Assembly: GCA_948567375.1 (NCBI GenBank)
Contig: OX419760.1
Location: forward strand, 21,080,001 to 21,144,000
From: Lunularia cruciata
Taxonomy: Eukaryota > Streptophyta > Marchantiopsida > Lunulariales > Lunulariaceae
DNA length: 64,000 bases
Direction: 5' to 3'
This document shows, one piece after another, positions 34,733-45,701 of the stretch. The position numbers and the translations under genes are program-made. Positions within the stretch are counted from its first letter, which is position 1. Each line of letters begins with the position of its first letter. Below the pieces are notes generated by a model. That model was not told the origin of the DNA. It did no database searches and saw only the letters and a program-made list of their open reading frames with translations.

Positions 34733-37700
34733 TTAAGACGCAACGTCCTCGTTGCGCAATTGTTGCTCAAATGCTTGCACCAACACCGGTGCATGTGCCA
34801 AATTTGCAGCGGGTTCCCAGGTTGCTTCATAGAGGGGGTAACCTTTCCATTGTACTAGATATTCCACCCGCGGATGGCGAGTACCATGCATGCGCTTTTG
34901 GAGAATCCGCTCCACTTCATATTCCTCTATGCCATCAATGAGTGTCGGACAAGGTCAAATGTCCTGTGTGGAAGGACCTTGGCCTGATCGGGGAGCATAT
35001 CTGCGTAGTAGGGAGACATGGAACATTGGATGGATCTTCATGTGTGGTGGTAGCTCAAGGTGATAGGCCACAGCGCCGATGCGACAAAGAATTGAGAAAG
35101 GCTCAATAAAACGAGGTCTGAGCTTACGAGATCCAACTAATGTGAGGTTGGTTGTCGATAGCCACACTTGATCCCCAACATTGAATTCCATGTGCCTATG
35201 GTGTGCATCAGCATATTGCTTTTGTCGATTTTGTGCAATCTGTAACCTGTGCTTGGCACTCTCCACACCTTGTTGGATTCTAGAAACAAATGTGTTGACT
35301 GCATCAACCTTGGTAGTCACTGGACGGATCTTCATCAAGCTAGAAGGTATGAAGGGATGCTCACCATACATGAGGAAGAACGGAGTGACCTGGGTGGAGG
35401 CATTCACTGAATTGTTGTAAGTGAATACCACCAACAGTAGTAGTGTGTCCCACCTCTCTTGCTCTTCTAAGGTGAAGCCGCGTAACATGTCTTCAATCGT
35501 GCAATTAGCCCGCTCTGTTTGGCCATCTGTTTGTGGGTGGTAAGCTGTAGACATGGCCAACTTGGTTTTGAAGAAACCAAAGAGTGTTTGCCAAAACAAA
35601 CTGGTGAATTGGGTGCTTCTATCGGTGATGAGTACTCTAAACAAGCCATGGTGAGCAAAGACTGCATCTAAGTATAGTTGAGCTAGTTGTGGAGCGGTCC
35701 ACTCCTTGGTAGTAGGGCGTACATGAATCATTTTGCTGAGCCGGTCCACAAAGACCACAATGGAGTCAAACCCTGAGGTGGTCTTGGGTAATTCGCAGAC
35801 GAGATCCATACTCACTTGTTCCCAACGTTGGGTAGGAGTGGAGAGAGGTTGAAGGAGCTCTGCATGAGCTTGATTAGAAGCTTTGTTCTATTGACAAAGT
35901 AGGTAGCTACGCACATAGTCCATCACGTCGTTGCTCATCTTGGGCCAATAGTAATGGCGTTTGACTGCATCCAAGGTCTTGTCTACTCCGACATGAGTTG
36001 CAATGGCCGAATCATGACATTCCGCTAGAATGGTGATGCGTAAGTCTGGGACATTTGGGATCCATAATCTGCCATCCCAAAAGGTGAGTCCTTGGGTGCT
36101 GGTGACACCTTTGGATGATTGCGCTTCTACAATCTGTGGATCAGTTTTTGTAGCAGCTAGAATCTCTTGCCAAAATTTAGGGTTAATCTTAACCTTTGCC
36201 ACCAAGTTGTTGGCCATTGGCATACGGGTGAATGCATCTGCCTATTGTTTCTTACCTTCCATGTAGGTGATTATCATGTTGAAGCATTGTCGCCACTTTG
36301 CCCACCGAATTTGGCGATGAGAGAGATCCTTCTGCGTCTTGAGGTACACTAGAAGTTTGTGGTCTGTCTCCACTACAAATGCCTTCTCGCCCAAGTAGTG
36401 CTTCCAATGCTTGGTTGCTAGAACAATGGCCAGCTCTTCTTATTTTGTGGTGTGGTAGTTGTGCTCTGCCGGTAATGACTTTCGAGAGAAATATGCAATT
36501 GGATGTCATCCATCATGCCACTCTTGTTGTAGGACTGCTCCTATTGCTACGCCTGATGCATCTATAGCCAACTTGATTGGACGTTTTGGGTCATACCACT
36601 TCAAGATTGGTGCATGTAGCAAGGTAGCCTTCAATTCTTGAAAGGCCAACTCTTGTGCGGTTCCCCATGTCCACTTCTTCCCCTTGCCAAGTAGTGCCAT
36701 TAAAGGTTGTGCAACCTTGGAGAAGTCCTTGATAAATCTACGATAGAATCCCGTCAACCCCAAGAAGCTCTTAAGTTGAGTCTGATCTTATGGGGCACTC
36801 CATTTTTGAATGACCTCTATTTTATCTATCAATACTTGAATGCCCTAAGTAGTCTACTTCAGACTTGCCAAACTCACACTTTGAGAGTTTGGCGTACAAC
36901 TGATTCTTTCTTAGAATCTGGAGGACCTCTCATAGATGTTGTTTGTGTTCTGTCATTGTGCTACTATATACTAAGATATCATCCAAGAAGACGATAACAG
37001 AATTATCCAAGTATGGACGAAATATGTCATTCATTAGACTCATGAAAGTGGCAGGCGCATTGGTGAGGCCAAAAGGCATCACAAGATACTCAAAATGGCC
37101 ATACTTGGTTCGAAAGGCAGTTTTGTACACATCTTCCTCTGCAATTTGGATTTGATTATAACCGCTCCGCAAGTCCAGTTTGGTGAAGTATCTCGCTCCA
37201 TGGAGTTGATCAAACAGGTCATCCATGCAAGGTAAGGGGTATTTGTTCTTCATTGTTTGTTGATTGAGACCCCAATAGTCAATGCACATGCGCATTGTAC
37301 CATCCTTCTTCTTCACAAACAAGACAAGGGCCCCATATGGTGATACGCTAGGTTGGATGAACCCTTTCTATAGCATCTCCTCAATTTGAGTCTTACACTC
37401 CTCCAACTCATGAGGTGATAGGCGATATGGGGCCTTACAAGGAGGTGTCTTCCTCGGGAGTGTCTATATTTTCTGATCTACTCGCCTTTTAGGTGGTAAT
37501 CTTGAGGGTAGATCATCGAGAAAGACATCTTGAAACTCATCCACCACATCCTTTAATTTCTCAGGAATTTGTCTAGCGAGTTGTGCACTCTGGACTTCTC
37601 TTATTAGACCCATAAAACATCTATCGGTCTTACAGACAGTTGTCGTCCCTATGACATATAGAGGCAGTTTTTGCCTGTGTGATTTTTCTTTAACCCCAAT

Positions 37701-38042
37701 GATTGACCATTGGTGGGTTCTCATTACTTTCTTCCTCCAATCCACAATTGGGTTGTACTGCTCCATCCATGGCATACCTAAAATTGCATCATAACGGGCT
37801 AACTGTATCACTCGCCACTCAATTGCTTCTTGATATTCTCCTACAGAGAGGGTTACCCGTCTAGGTAATGATTCAATCATCTCTGTTTGCCCATTTGGTA
37901 ACTCTACTTCTTCACTTCCATCTCTCTCTAGATCCATTCCCAATCTTATTGCAACAGAGCAAGACAAGAAATTCTCTATTGCTCCCGGATCTATTAATAC
38001 TCTCACTTGATTACCTTCTAGGATTCCATTCACGACAATCAA
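34733..38042 (-). pseudogene. pol of C3: protease-RT-RNase H-integrase-chromodomain
   Basis: Protease: 37464-38042 (192 codons), with VLIDPGAIENFLSCSVAIRL, so Pro replaces Ser/Thr in the D-S/T-G triad. RT: 36930-37322 has [52 protein letters not shown] and [12 protein letters not shown] with both Asp. RNase H: 36506-36763 has LAIDASGVAIGAVLQQEW. Integrase: zinc finger within 35888-36223; core and C-terminus in one 286-codon frame 34955-35815, with Asp in SMDLV and ITDRS and Glu in DGQTERANCTIEDML. Chromodomain: 34733-34915, VEYLVQWKGYPLYEATWEP. Some domains are open, but frameshifts or stops separate them (for example near 36780-36860). Confidence 0.88.
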
Positions 38043-38129
38043 TTGTGAGGTTGCCTTTTAGGATCTTTGCGCATTATTCTTCTTCCTTCCCTTGTTTCTC
38101 TGCTTCCTTATTGAGCCAGTAAGGCCGCG

Positions 38130-39226
38130 AGGTACATTTATTGGCGATCTTCATTTTCCAAAGTGGTTTCTACCTCCTCCTCTTCAATGTGCCTCTCCAT
38201 GTTGTTCAAAGATTGCCTGTACAAAGGCCGAGGGCCTCTAGGGAAACAAGTGCAACAATTGGTAGATATGTGCCCAATACGGCCACAATTGTAACAACGG
38301 CGTTGTTCTCCTCGAGTCCCTTCTCCTCTTGGGACTCCATCTCTTTGTTCTTCAACCCGTCCCTGCTCCCCTTGAAGCGGCCGTGCTCCTTCATACCGGA
38401 ATCAAAGGTTGCCCAATTCCATCGGTACTAGTCCACCCATGTGTGGCATTTCTGCCCAATAATGTTGAGGTGGAACTACTCCTTCACCTCCACCTAATGC
38501 TCTTGCTATTCTCTACGTACAAGCAATGGCTTCAAATACCGTGCAAGGGTTTTGCACCATGACTTCTTGGCAAATCCGCTCTTTCAACCCTTGTTTGAAA
38601 TTGTCGAGAGCCTATGCTGGACTCATGTCGGTAATTGCAACTTGTAGATCCAAAAATGCCTCCACATACTCTTGTACGCTATTCTTCTGTCTCAATCTCC
38701 ATAGTCGGGTTTGAGCCATCTGCATAGAATCCACCGATTGGAAATTCTTCAGCAGTCCTTCTTGCATTGTTGTCCATGTGACCTCCCTTCTCTCGGCCAA
38801 CATGGATCGTTCCCAAGCATCATACCATGTGAGCGCTTTATCGGTCAAGTACCCACATGCAAACACGCCTGCAGCATGCTCTATGATCTCTATTGAGAAC
38901 AATTGGAAATATCAAATCATTCTCAAGATCCAATTTTCCACTACTCCCATCGTACGCTGCCCCTTGTAAGGCTCAATGTTGCAGGTCTTCTTCATCCAGA
39001 GTAGCAATGTGGCTTCATCGTTGATAGGGTTCGTAGGCACGGGTGCCTCTCCAAGTACTTCAGTCGTAGGTACTGGGTTTTGAGACGGCTCTTCTCCTTG
39101 CATGGCTTGATCATTCCTGAGGATTTGCACTTGACTTTGTAATGTCTCCATGGTCATCTTAATCTCTCAAAATTCATTCAGCATCCCTTGCATTCCTTGC
39201 ACCAGCTCTTGCAACTACGGATCCAT
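38130..39226 (-). pseudogene. gag of C3
   Basis: Starts ATG at 39226 in the context ACCATGGATCC, with an early stop at codon 4 (MDP-stop) where C2 has Gln. Capsid pieces: 38912-39157 and 38612-38902 (VFACGYLTDKALTWYDAWER, RLRQKNSVQEYVEAFLDLQV). The zinc knuckle CYNCGRIGHISTNC, a complete CCHC, lies near 38247-38296. The frame then runs towards protease. Confidence 0.82.
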
Positions 39227-39525
39227 GGTTCCTGCAACACCCAATTGCTAACGTCTACTTCAATATAGAGTCAATTTAATCAATCTGGAAGGCGCACAAA
39301 CTATCGGAACTACCATTGGGATCTCAAAAGCTATCACTTGTTGATAATACTCCTCACCCAAAATTCCTAACCACAAAATCTCTAAACATCACTTTTGGCC
39401 TCACTACATAACGGATTTCTACTTGAGTGTTGAAAGGGAGAGGATTTGGGACATTCATATCCATATTATCATAATAGAATGTAGATCGTCATATCCCACT
39501 CTTTGTCATATATTTTAACGGATCT

Positions 39526-39775
39526 AAACGGATTTTTCTTTAACCCCAATGATTGACCATTGGTGGGTTCTCACTACTTTCTTTCTCCAATCCACCATTA
39601 GGTTGTATTGCTCCATCCATGGCATACCTAAAATTGCATCATAACGGGCTAATTGTATCACTCACCACTCAATTGCTTCTTGATATTCTCCTATAGAGAG
39701 GGTTACCTATCTAGGTAATAATTCAATCCTCTCTGTTTGCCCATTTGGTAACTCTACTTCTTCACTTCCATCTCT
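39526..39775 (-). repeat. Duplicated protease segment at the 5' end of C3
   Basis: About 250 bp nearly identical to 37680-37925 in the C3 protease (both contain TTTAACCCCAATGATTGACC and CCATCCATGGCATACCTAAA). It sits where the end of the 5' LTR, the primer-binding site and the first part of the leader should be, joined to LTR sequence at about 39775 through short shared bases (CTCTCTAG). Confidence 0.85.
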
Positions 39776-40240
39776 CTAGGAATCTCAGAATCACGTAAGG
39801 TACGTTGGAAAGCTCTCGACGAGACAAAGTAGGGGGGAGGGAAGGCCAACCTTTCCTCTATTAGAGGGGAGAGTTGGCACATTTTCAAGGCCTAATTCAT
39901 CCGTTTAGGCCTCCAAAATTGCCTTCAAAGATTTCAGGCATATTTTGGTTCCTACTCTATTAGTAGAAGTCCCCTTTTGGTGATACCTCTTTCTGATCTG
40001 CTTAGTCCATCATGTGTAACATCCTTCCAGATGTTACAAACCAATTCTCACCTTTAAATCATATGTCTAGCTATTGGTTCTAAGGTTCTCAAGTCTATTT
40101 TGGTTTATGCCCTATTAGTTGAAGTACTCTTTTGGTGATACTTCTATCTGATCTATTTTGACCATCATGTATAACATCATTCTAGAAGTTACCAAACCGA
40201 ATTTCACATCTAGATCATATGGCTAACCCTTGGTATTACA
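39776..40240 (-). repeat. 5' LTR of C3, truncated
   Basis: 465 bp of the LTR starting (minus strand) at 40240 with TGTAATACC. It corresponds to 34248-34719 of the 3' LTR; the last roughly 280 bp with the TATA region are missing. Confidence 0.9.
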
Positions 40241-40245
40241 TTAGG

Positions 40246-41572
40246 CAACTCTACTTCTTCACTTCTATCTCTCTCTAGATCCGTTCCCAATCTTATTGCA
40301 ATAGAGCAAGAGAAGAAATTCTTTGTTGCTCCTGGATCGATTAATACTCTCACTTGATTGCCTTCTAGGACTCCATTCACAACAATCAATTGTGAGGTTG
40401 CCTTTCGGGATCTTTGCACATTAGTCTTCTTTCTTCCCTTGCTTCTCTTCTTCCTTATTGAGCCAATAAGGTTGCAAGGTACATTTACTGGCAATCTTCA
40501 TTTTTTGAAGTGATTTCTACCTCCTCCTTTTCAATGCGCCTCTCCATGTTGTTCAAAGATCGCCTCTACAAAGGCCGAGGGCCTCTAGAGAAACAAGTGC
40601 AGTAGTTGGTAGATATGTGCTCAATACGGCCACAATTGTAACAACGGTGTTGTTCTCCTCGAGTTCTTCTCCTTGTGGGACTCCATCTCTTTGTTCTTCT
40701 ACTTGTCCACACTCCTCTTGAAGCGGTTGTGCTCCTTGATCTCAAAATTGAAGGTTGCCCAATTCTATTGGTATTGGTCCACCCATGTGTGGCATTTCTG
40801 CCCAATAATGTTGAGGTGGAACTACTCCTTCACCTCCACCCAGTGCTCCTACTATTCTCTACGCACAAGCAATGGCTTCAAATACCATGCAAGGATTTTG
40901 CATTGTGACTTCTTGGTGAATCCGCTTCTTTAACCCTTGTTTGAAATTGTCAAGAGCCTGTGTTGGACTCATGTCGATTATTGCAACTTGTAGATCCAAA
41001 AATGCCTTTACATACTCTTGTACACTATTCTTTTGTCTCAATCTCCATAGTCAAGTTCAAGCCATCTGCACAAAATCCACCAATTGGAAATTCTTCAACA
41101 ATCCTTCTTGCATTGCTGTCCACGTGACCTCCCTTCTCTCTGCCAACATGGATTGTTCCCAAGCATCATACCATGTGAGGGCTTTATCGGTCAAGTACCC
41201 ACATGCAAACACGCTTGCAGCATGCTCCATGATCTCTGTTGAGAACAATCAGAAATGTCGATTCATTCTTGAGATCCAATTTTCCACTACTCCCATCATA
41301 CGCTGCTCCTTGTAAGGTTTGATGTTGTAGGTCTTCTTCATCCGGAGTAGCAATGTGACTTCATTGTTAATAGGGTTTGTAGGCACAGGTGCCTCTCCAA
41401 GTACTTCAGTCGTAGGCACTGGGTTTTGAGACGGCTCTTCTTCTTGCATGGCTTGATTGTTCTTGAGGATTTTCACTTGACTTTGTAATCTCTCCATGGT
41501 CATCTTAATCTCTTGAGATTCCTTCAACATCCCTTGCATTCCTTGCACCAGCTCTTGCAATTGCGGATCCAT
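40246..41572 (-). pseudogene. gag and start of protease of C2
   Basis: gag starts ATG at 41572 (MDPQLQELVQGMQGMLKESQ) and continues with AHV-free capsid pieces 41057-41248 and 40859-41041 (MRQKNSVQEYVKAFLDLQVA). The zinc knuckle at about 40590-40640 reads CYNCGRIEHISTNYC: Gly before His has become Glu, and the last Cys position holds Tyr with Cys one residue later. Protease starts at 40494-40246 with QVRVLIDPGATKNFFSCSIA (D-P-G again) and is cut at the C3 insertion, continuing at 33960. Frames are interrupted. Confidence 0.8.
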
Positions 41573-41605
41573 GGTTCCTACAACACTCAATTGCTAATGT
41601 CTACT

Positions 41606-41854
41606 TCAATACAAAGTCAATATGATCACTCTGGAAGGCGCAAAAACTATCAGAACTACCATTGGGACCTTAGAAGCTATCACTCGTTGATAATACTCCT
41701 CGCCAAAATTCCTAACCACAAAATCTCTAAACATCACTTTTGGTCTCACTACATAACAGATTTCTACTTGAGTGTTGAAAGGGAGAGAATTTGGGACATT
41801 CACATCGATATTATCATAATAGAATTTAGATTGTAAAATCTCACTCTTTGTCAT
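41606..41854 (-). CDS. Leader ORF upstream of gag in C2 (unknown function)
   Basis: 82-codon open frame in the leader between primer-binding site and gag. It ends 33 nt before the gag ATG. Its core, PFNTQVEICYVVRPKVMFRD followed by FVVRNFGEEYY, recurs in the leader of C3 (minus strand, about 39280-39480: PFNTQVEIRYVVRPKVMFRD) and, at the protein level, in the diverged copy near the right end of the window (63636-63728: FNDQIEIFYIVSPKVMFGD and FVVHNFCEEYY). Conservation over a short protein segment suggests real coding capacity. The start ATG (ATGACAAAG) overlaps the stop of a second leader frame, 41851-42033. I do not recognise the domain; it could be a small accessory protein or a displaced part of gag. 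Confidence 0.45.
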   Translation of the reverse strand: MTKSEILQSKFYYDNIDVNVPNSLPFNTQVEICYVVRPKVMFRDFVVRNFGEEYYQRVIASKVPMVVLIVFAPSRVIILTLY

Positions 41855-42033
41855 ATATCACCACAGGTAAAATCACCGGGTTTGGTGAGTTCAACCTTAT
41901 CCATGAATTTTGCGCCAAAGTGATAAACTAGTGATACCCTCATTTGCTCACGCTGGATGTACATAACCTTGATATGGAATGGATTTGGGAATGGAAAGCT
42001 AAGTGCGGGAAATTGTCTTCTCGGTGCATCCAT
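41851..42033 (-). CDS. Second, upstream leader ORF in C2 (unknown function)
   Basis: 60 codons, MDAPRRQFPALSFPFPNPFH to FTCGDI, directly upstream of and overlapping the next leader frame by an ATGA stop-start arrangement. Parts (PNPFHIKV, QMRVSLVYHFGAKFMDKVEL) show a loose resemblance to the downstream leader frame, so the two could be copies of one unit or one frame split by a frameshift. This region is lost in C3, so there is no second copy in the window for comparison. Confidence 0.25.
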   Translation of the reverse strand: MDAPRRQFPALSFPFPNPFHIKVMYIQREQMRVSLVYHFGAKFMDKVELTKPGDFTCGDI

Positions 42034-42160
42034 CCCATCCGCTCTCTAAAGTCCTTCCTAAGTCTAGCAATTACTCTATGTTCTCCACCTCAAATTACTC
42101 AATTTTAGTAGTTTGTGTTCTTCCGAGAGGAATGATCCACTCTCTTGGACTAAGACACTT

Positions 42161-42172
42161 GCTTTGATACCA
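42161..42172 (-). promoter_or_regulatory. Primer-binding site of C2
   Basis: TGGTATCAAAGC on the minus strand, separated from the 5' LTR end (TATTACA) by one base. It differs from the initiator-Met tRNA type site TGGTATCAGAGC at one position. Confidence 0.88.
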
Positions 42173-42173
42173 T

Positions 42174-42904
42174 TGTAATACTCCGAGGAAAAGAGAAGAG
42201 AGAAAACACAGATTACACATTCAACATTCGGTGCTCCAAAGGAGCACCTTCTCTTTATTATATAGACAAAGAGGATCTCCTCCAAGGAAGTTCCACCATA
42301 GGATTAGGCACACAGATTGGTGACATATCAGCAAGCTCCACCCTTGGATTACTTACTTAGATGGGTGACATGTCAGTCTAGGTCCTATCTGATTGGTCAA
42401 ACAAGCTTTCACCAAAGGGAATCTTTTAGGGAATCTTCTTGTAAGAGTCTTAGAATCACGTAAGGTACCATTGGAAAGCTCTTAACAAGACAAACCAAAG
42501 GAGAGGGTAGGCCTAACTTTCCTTAGTTGGACAATCGGTGTATTTTTTCAAGGCCTAATTCATCCGTTTAGGCCTCCAAAATTGCCTTCAAAGATTTCAG
42601 GCATATTTTGATTCCTACTCTATTAGTAGAAGTCCCTTTTTGGTGATACCTCTTTCTGATCTGTTTATTCCATCATGTGTAACATCCTTCTAGATGTTAC
42701 CAAACCAATTCTCACCTTTAAATCATATGTCTAGCTATTGGTTCTAAGGTTTTCAAGTATATTTTAATTTTTGCTCTATTTGTAGAAGTACTCTTTTGGT
42801 GATCCTTCTATCTGATCTATTTTGACCATCATGTATAACATGATTCTAGATGTTACCAAACCAAATTTCACATCTAGATCATATGGCTAGCTCTTGGTAT
42901 TACA
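42174..42904 (-). repeat. 5' LTR of C2
   Basis: 731 bp, plus-strand ends TGTAATACTCC and TTGGTATTACA, thus TG...CA in either reading. Same length as its 3' partner. The minus-strand TATA box TATATAA is at 42258-42264. Confidence 0.95.
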
Positions 42905-42989
42905 AAAGCCAACCAGAACACTAGGGTTGGGTCAACTCCCAATATAAACATGTCACTCGCTCAAAAACAAAGTGCACCGCATAATTAGC

Positions 42990-44980
42990 TGAGCTGCCCC
43001 CAACATCATGCTAGACTTACTCTGTGTAGTAGTAGGGGGCTGACTAGCAAGTAGTCTATCATGTATTCCATTACCACCTACCACACTTGCACTAGGACGT
43101 CTAGGAACCATGGATGTCGTCTACAATGCCTTAGATAGCGTGAAAGACTGGCGGACCTATCTCCAAACCTCTCCTCTCTGTGTGTCCAACTCCATTGATG
43201 TTCCTCTAGGCTCTAGAGCACGTACTGCACTCCTAGTCATTGCTATAGATGCATCCACTTGTGTTGCTCTGCACATGAAGTCCAAAGCATCTTTATCACA
43301 AGCCTATGAGGTGGAAGCCTCAGCACCCGAATCTGATCTCCTTTGAGCAATAGGCATACTAGCCAATCTCTGCTCCAACTACTCAATCCAAGTAGCCATA
43401 GTTGTATCAAAAGTAAGGGCAGGTACTGCACCCCTACTAGGTGTAGATCCTCTACCACCACCTCTACCACCTTGTCCTCCATGAACTAGAGCTCCTCTAC
43501 TACCTACCATAGCATCCCTACCACTCCGTAACTCCGGGTGTAGGTCAAAGCACCAGTCACTAGTGTGACCAAATCTATGGCAATGCTCACATTGCTTGTG
43601 TGCTGGTTGTGATGCACCCAAGGTATCAGGTCCACTACCTTGAGTACACTCTCTCCGATGGTGAGGTCCACCACAAGTCCAACAAGCAACACCACTACTC
43701 ATTGGCTGTTGTTGACCTAAAAATGAAGGTAAGGGTCTAACTCCACTTGCTCCATAGGACCTAGGCTATCCGCCCTATCCTCAAAAACCAATTGGGCATG
43801 GTGCACACTACTGCACTCTAGAAGAAGTAACAGCTATGGATGAGATCTCCCTACCAAATCCAAATGTCACCACTCTCTCCACCATGTTGAGCTCAATATG
43901 CTCAGCCAAACCAAAGACCACTACCAAAGAAGGCCAAGTAGTCTATAACAACGTAGCATCACAAACTCTACATCACAACTCCTTGTCTAGTATCCCATAC
44001 CAAAACTAGATTGCTTGGGCCTCAATAACTCCTTGAGTGAAACTGATCGGCCGCCTCATGCAAGTGTATGCCTTGCGTAGGCTCTCTCTAGCCTTCTGTT
44101 GGAACTCTTGCAAGTTTCTCAGCTTGTTAGTCCGCACTCCTTGGTAGTTATGCCTCAAACACTAAAAGAACTCTACCATGGGGTTAAACCTTGGTACCAT
44201 ACCACCTCTTGTAGTGGTACCTCCACTCGTGGTAACACTATCTCCAGCTAGTGCACCTCCACTAGCTCCACCAACACTACTCAAGCTAGAACTTGTGGGT
44301 ACATCCGATCTACTCCTGGCAACCAAGCCTAAAGTGATAGAGATATAGTTCGGAGATCAATATTGTCTCCATAACTCAATCTCCTCCAAATGAGCTCTCC
44401 TGAACTCATGGTAGTCATCTATTGGTGGACCCTCCAAATGCTAAAACAACCCCTTCCATGCCATGAAAGGTGTGAACAAAATCGGGTTCCGCATCTGCGG
44501 CATATCACACCAACTATTGAACTCCTGGATGAAGTCATCCAACTCAATGGTACCCATTATACCAAAGTAACGCCTAGGGCCTTTGGAGGCCCCATAAATT
44601 TTGTCCATGTCCCACAACAATGGTGCAGACACGACAAGTGCACTCTCAACTGGATCAACTCATGTGTTGAACTCCAACTCAGAGTCAATCTCTTCTCTCA
44701 CTGGGACCTGAGATACAGGCTGATATCAAGCATCACTCCAAGTAAACCCATTGCGTACTATAGGGCTATCTTTTTTGGAATCCCCAAAGAACTCCGTCAT
44801 GACAAAATAACCAAAACTGCAACAACAACCACAAACTGCAACAGCAAGTACCCCACCAAGTGCCAACACCAACACTAACCAAGCACCACCAAGTGCCAAC
44901 ACCAACCGAACACCACCAGGTGCCAAAACTAACGAAACATTGTCCACTAATGTAACTCTAACCGAGACAACTATACTAGA
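42990..44980 (-). pseudogene. gag of element A, inactivated
   Basis: N-terminal part: 44441-44632 with IMGTIELDDFIQEFNSWCDM and FTPFMAWKGLF. Nucleocapsid: 43379-43702 with two knuckle-like motifs, CWTCGGPHHRREC (one residue short of the CCHC spacing) and CEHCHRFGHTSDWC (canonical CX2CX4HX4C), followed by an arginine/glycine-rich GGQGGRGGGRG segment. The frame between is broken by stops. To the left, C2 separates it from the protease at 29261-30028. Confidence 0.75.
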
Positions 44981-45701
44981 GGCAAGGGCGACCTATAACC
45001 TGCGATCACAATATGCATTCTCACGGTCTGCAAGTCGTCACTTCTTGCCTCACCGGAGAGAAACAAAGATAGTCTGACTGGTCATCACTCCAACCTCACT
45101 ATTGAGAGTACATCAGAGCACCAATGCTCAAAATTTAGGGCACCTCACACAAACACGATGCACAAACATGAAGCAAAGAATGGAGGGGGTCCAATCACGA
45201 GAATGTTAAACAACAATCACAAGACTAACTCTGTCACCATTTGGCATTAGACATAATCAAAGTACATCGAGGATCATATTCAAGTTCTTCTCGCCAAAAT
45301 CTGACATAACTCCTTCACAAAATCTGACGTAAATCTGACATAAAATCTTACATAAATCCCTAAAAATGGTTGACCACTAAATCCTCAACTAACTCTTCAC
45401 TCGAGCCAAATTGGAAAAATGGGTTTCGTCCAATCTTCAATTTGTGAAGATCTACTCCCAACTCCACCTTCAATTTCAATTTCTGAGCTCAACTCATAAC
45501 AAATTGGTCCTAAGCTCAAAATCATAACTACCACTTGAAAATTGCTTCTTCCTTGGCTCCAAATTTTGCGAGTGCTTCCGCACACACACTCTCTTAGGGA
45601 AATCTGAACTACTTGAGCGAGACACCATGATCCACCGAGCTTGGAGATACCAACAACACTTGTAAATCCTGCACCCAATTTCCCCTTGACTCACTTTTGT
45701 G
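44981..45701 (-). other. Untranslated leader of element A
   Basis: Region between the 5' LTR (45702) and gag. Open frames here (45397-45769) have no recognisable domain. A TACATCAGAGC at about 45108-45118 resembles a primer-binding site but is on the wrong strand and far from the LTR. Confidence 0.4.

Larger units (their letters stand above)
33966..40240 (-). mobile_element. Ty3/gypsy chromovirus-type retrotransposon C3 inserted in C2
   Basis: 6275 bp, minus orientation, flanked by the perfect target duplication TTAGG (33961-33965, 40241-40245), which lies in the protease of C2. 3' LTR 33966-34719, pol 34733-38042, gag 38130-39226, partial leader 39240-39525, a duplicated protease piece 39526-39775, and a truncated 5' LTR 39776-40240. 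The primer-binding site is missing because of that rearrangement. It has the longest integrase frame in the window (286 codons). It is the youngest layer of the nest, since it interrupts C2, which interrupts A. Confidence 0.95.
30034..42904 (-). mobile_element. Ty3/gypsy chromovirus-type retrotransposon C2 inserted in A
   Basis: Minus-strand element with equal 731-bp LTRs (30034-30764 and 42174-42904), flanked by the perfect target duplication AAAGC. Its own sequence without C3 is about 6.6 kb: chromodomain, integrase, RNase H, RT and protease (30790-33960 and 40246-40494), gag (to 41572), leader (41573-42160) and primer-binding site 42161-42172. C3, of the same family, is inserted within the protease at TTAGG. 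Frames are broken by stops and frameshifts. Confidence 0.95.

Noticed and set aside
34955-35815. Long 286-codon integrase frame in C3 as evidence for an active element
   Set aside because: The element lacks a primer-binding site, half of its 5' LTR, and has stops in gag and frame breaks in pol. It cannot be autonomous.
45104-45118. TACATCAGAGC resembling a retrotransposon primer-binding site
   Set aside because: It is on the plus strand while element A is on the minus strand, and lies about 600 bp from the LTR. Probably chance.
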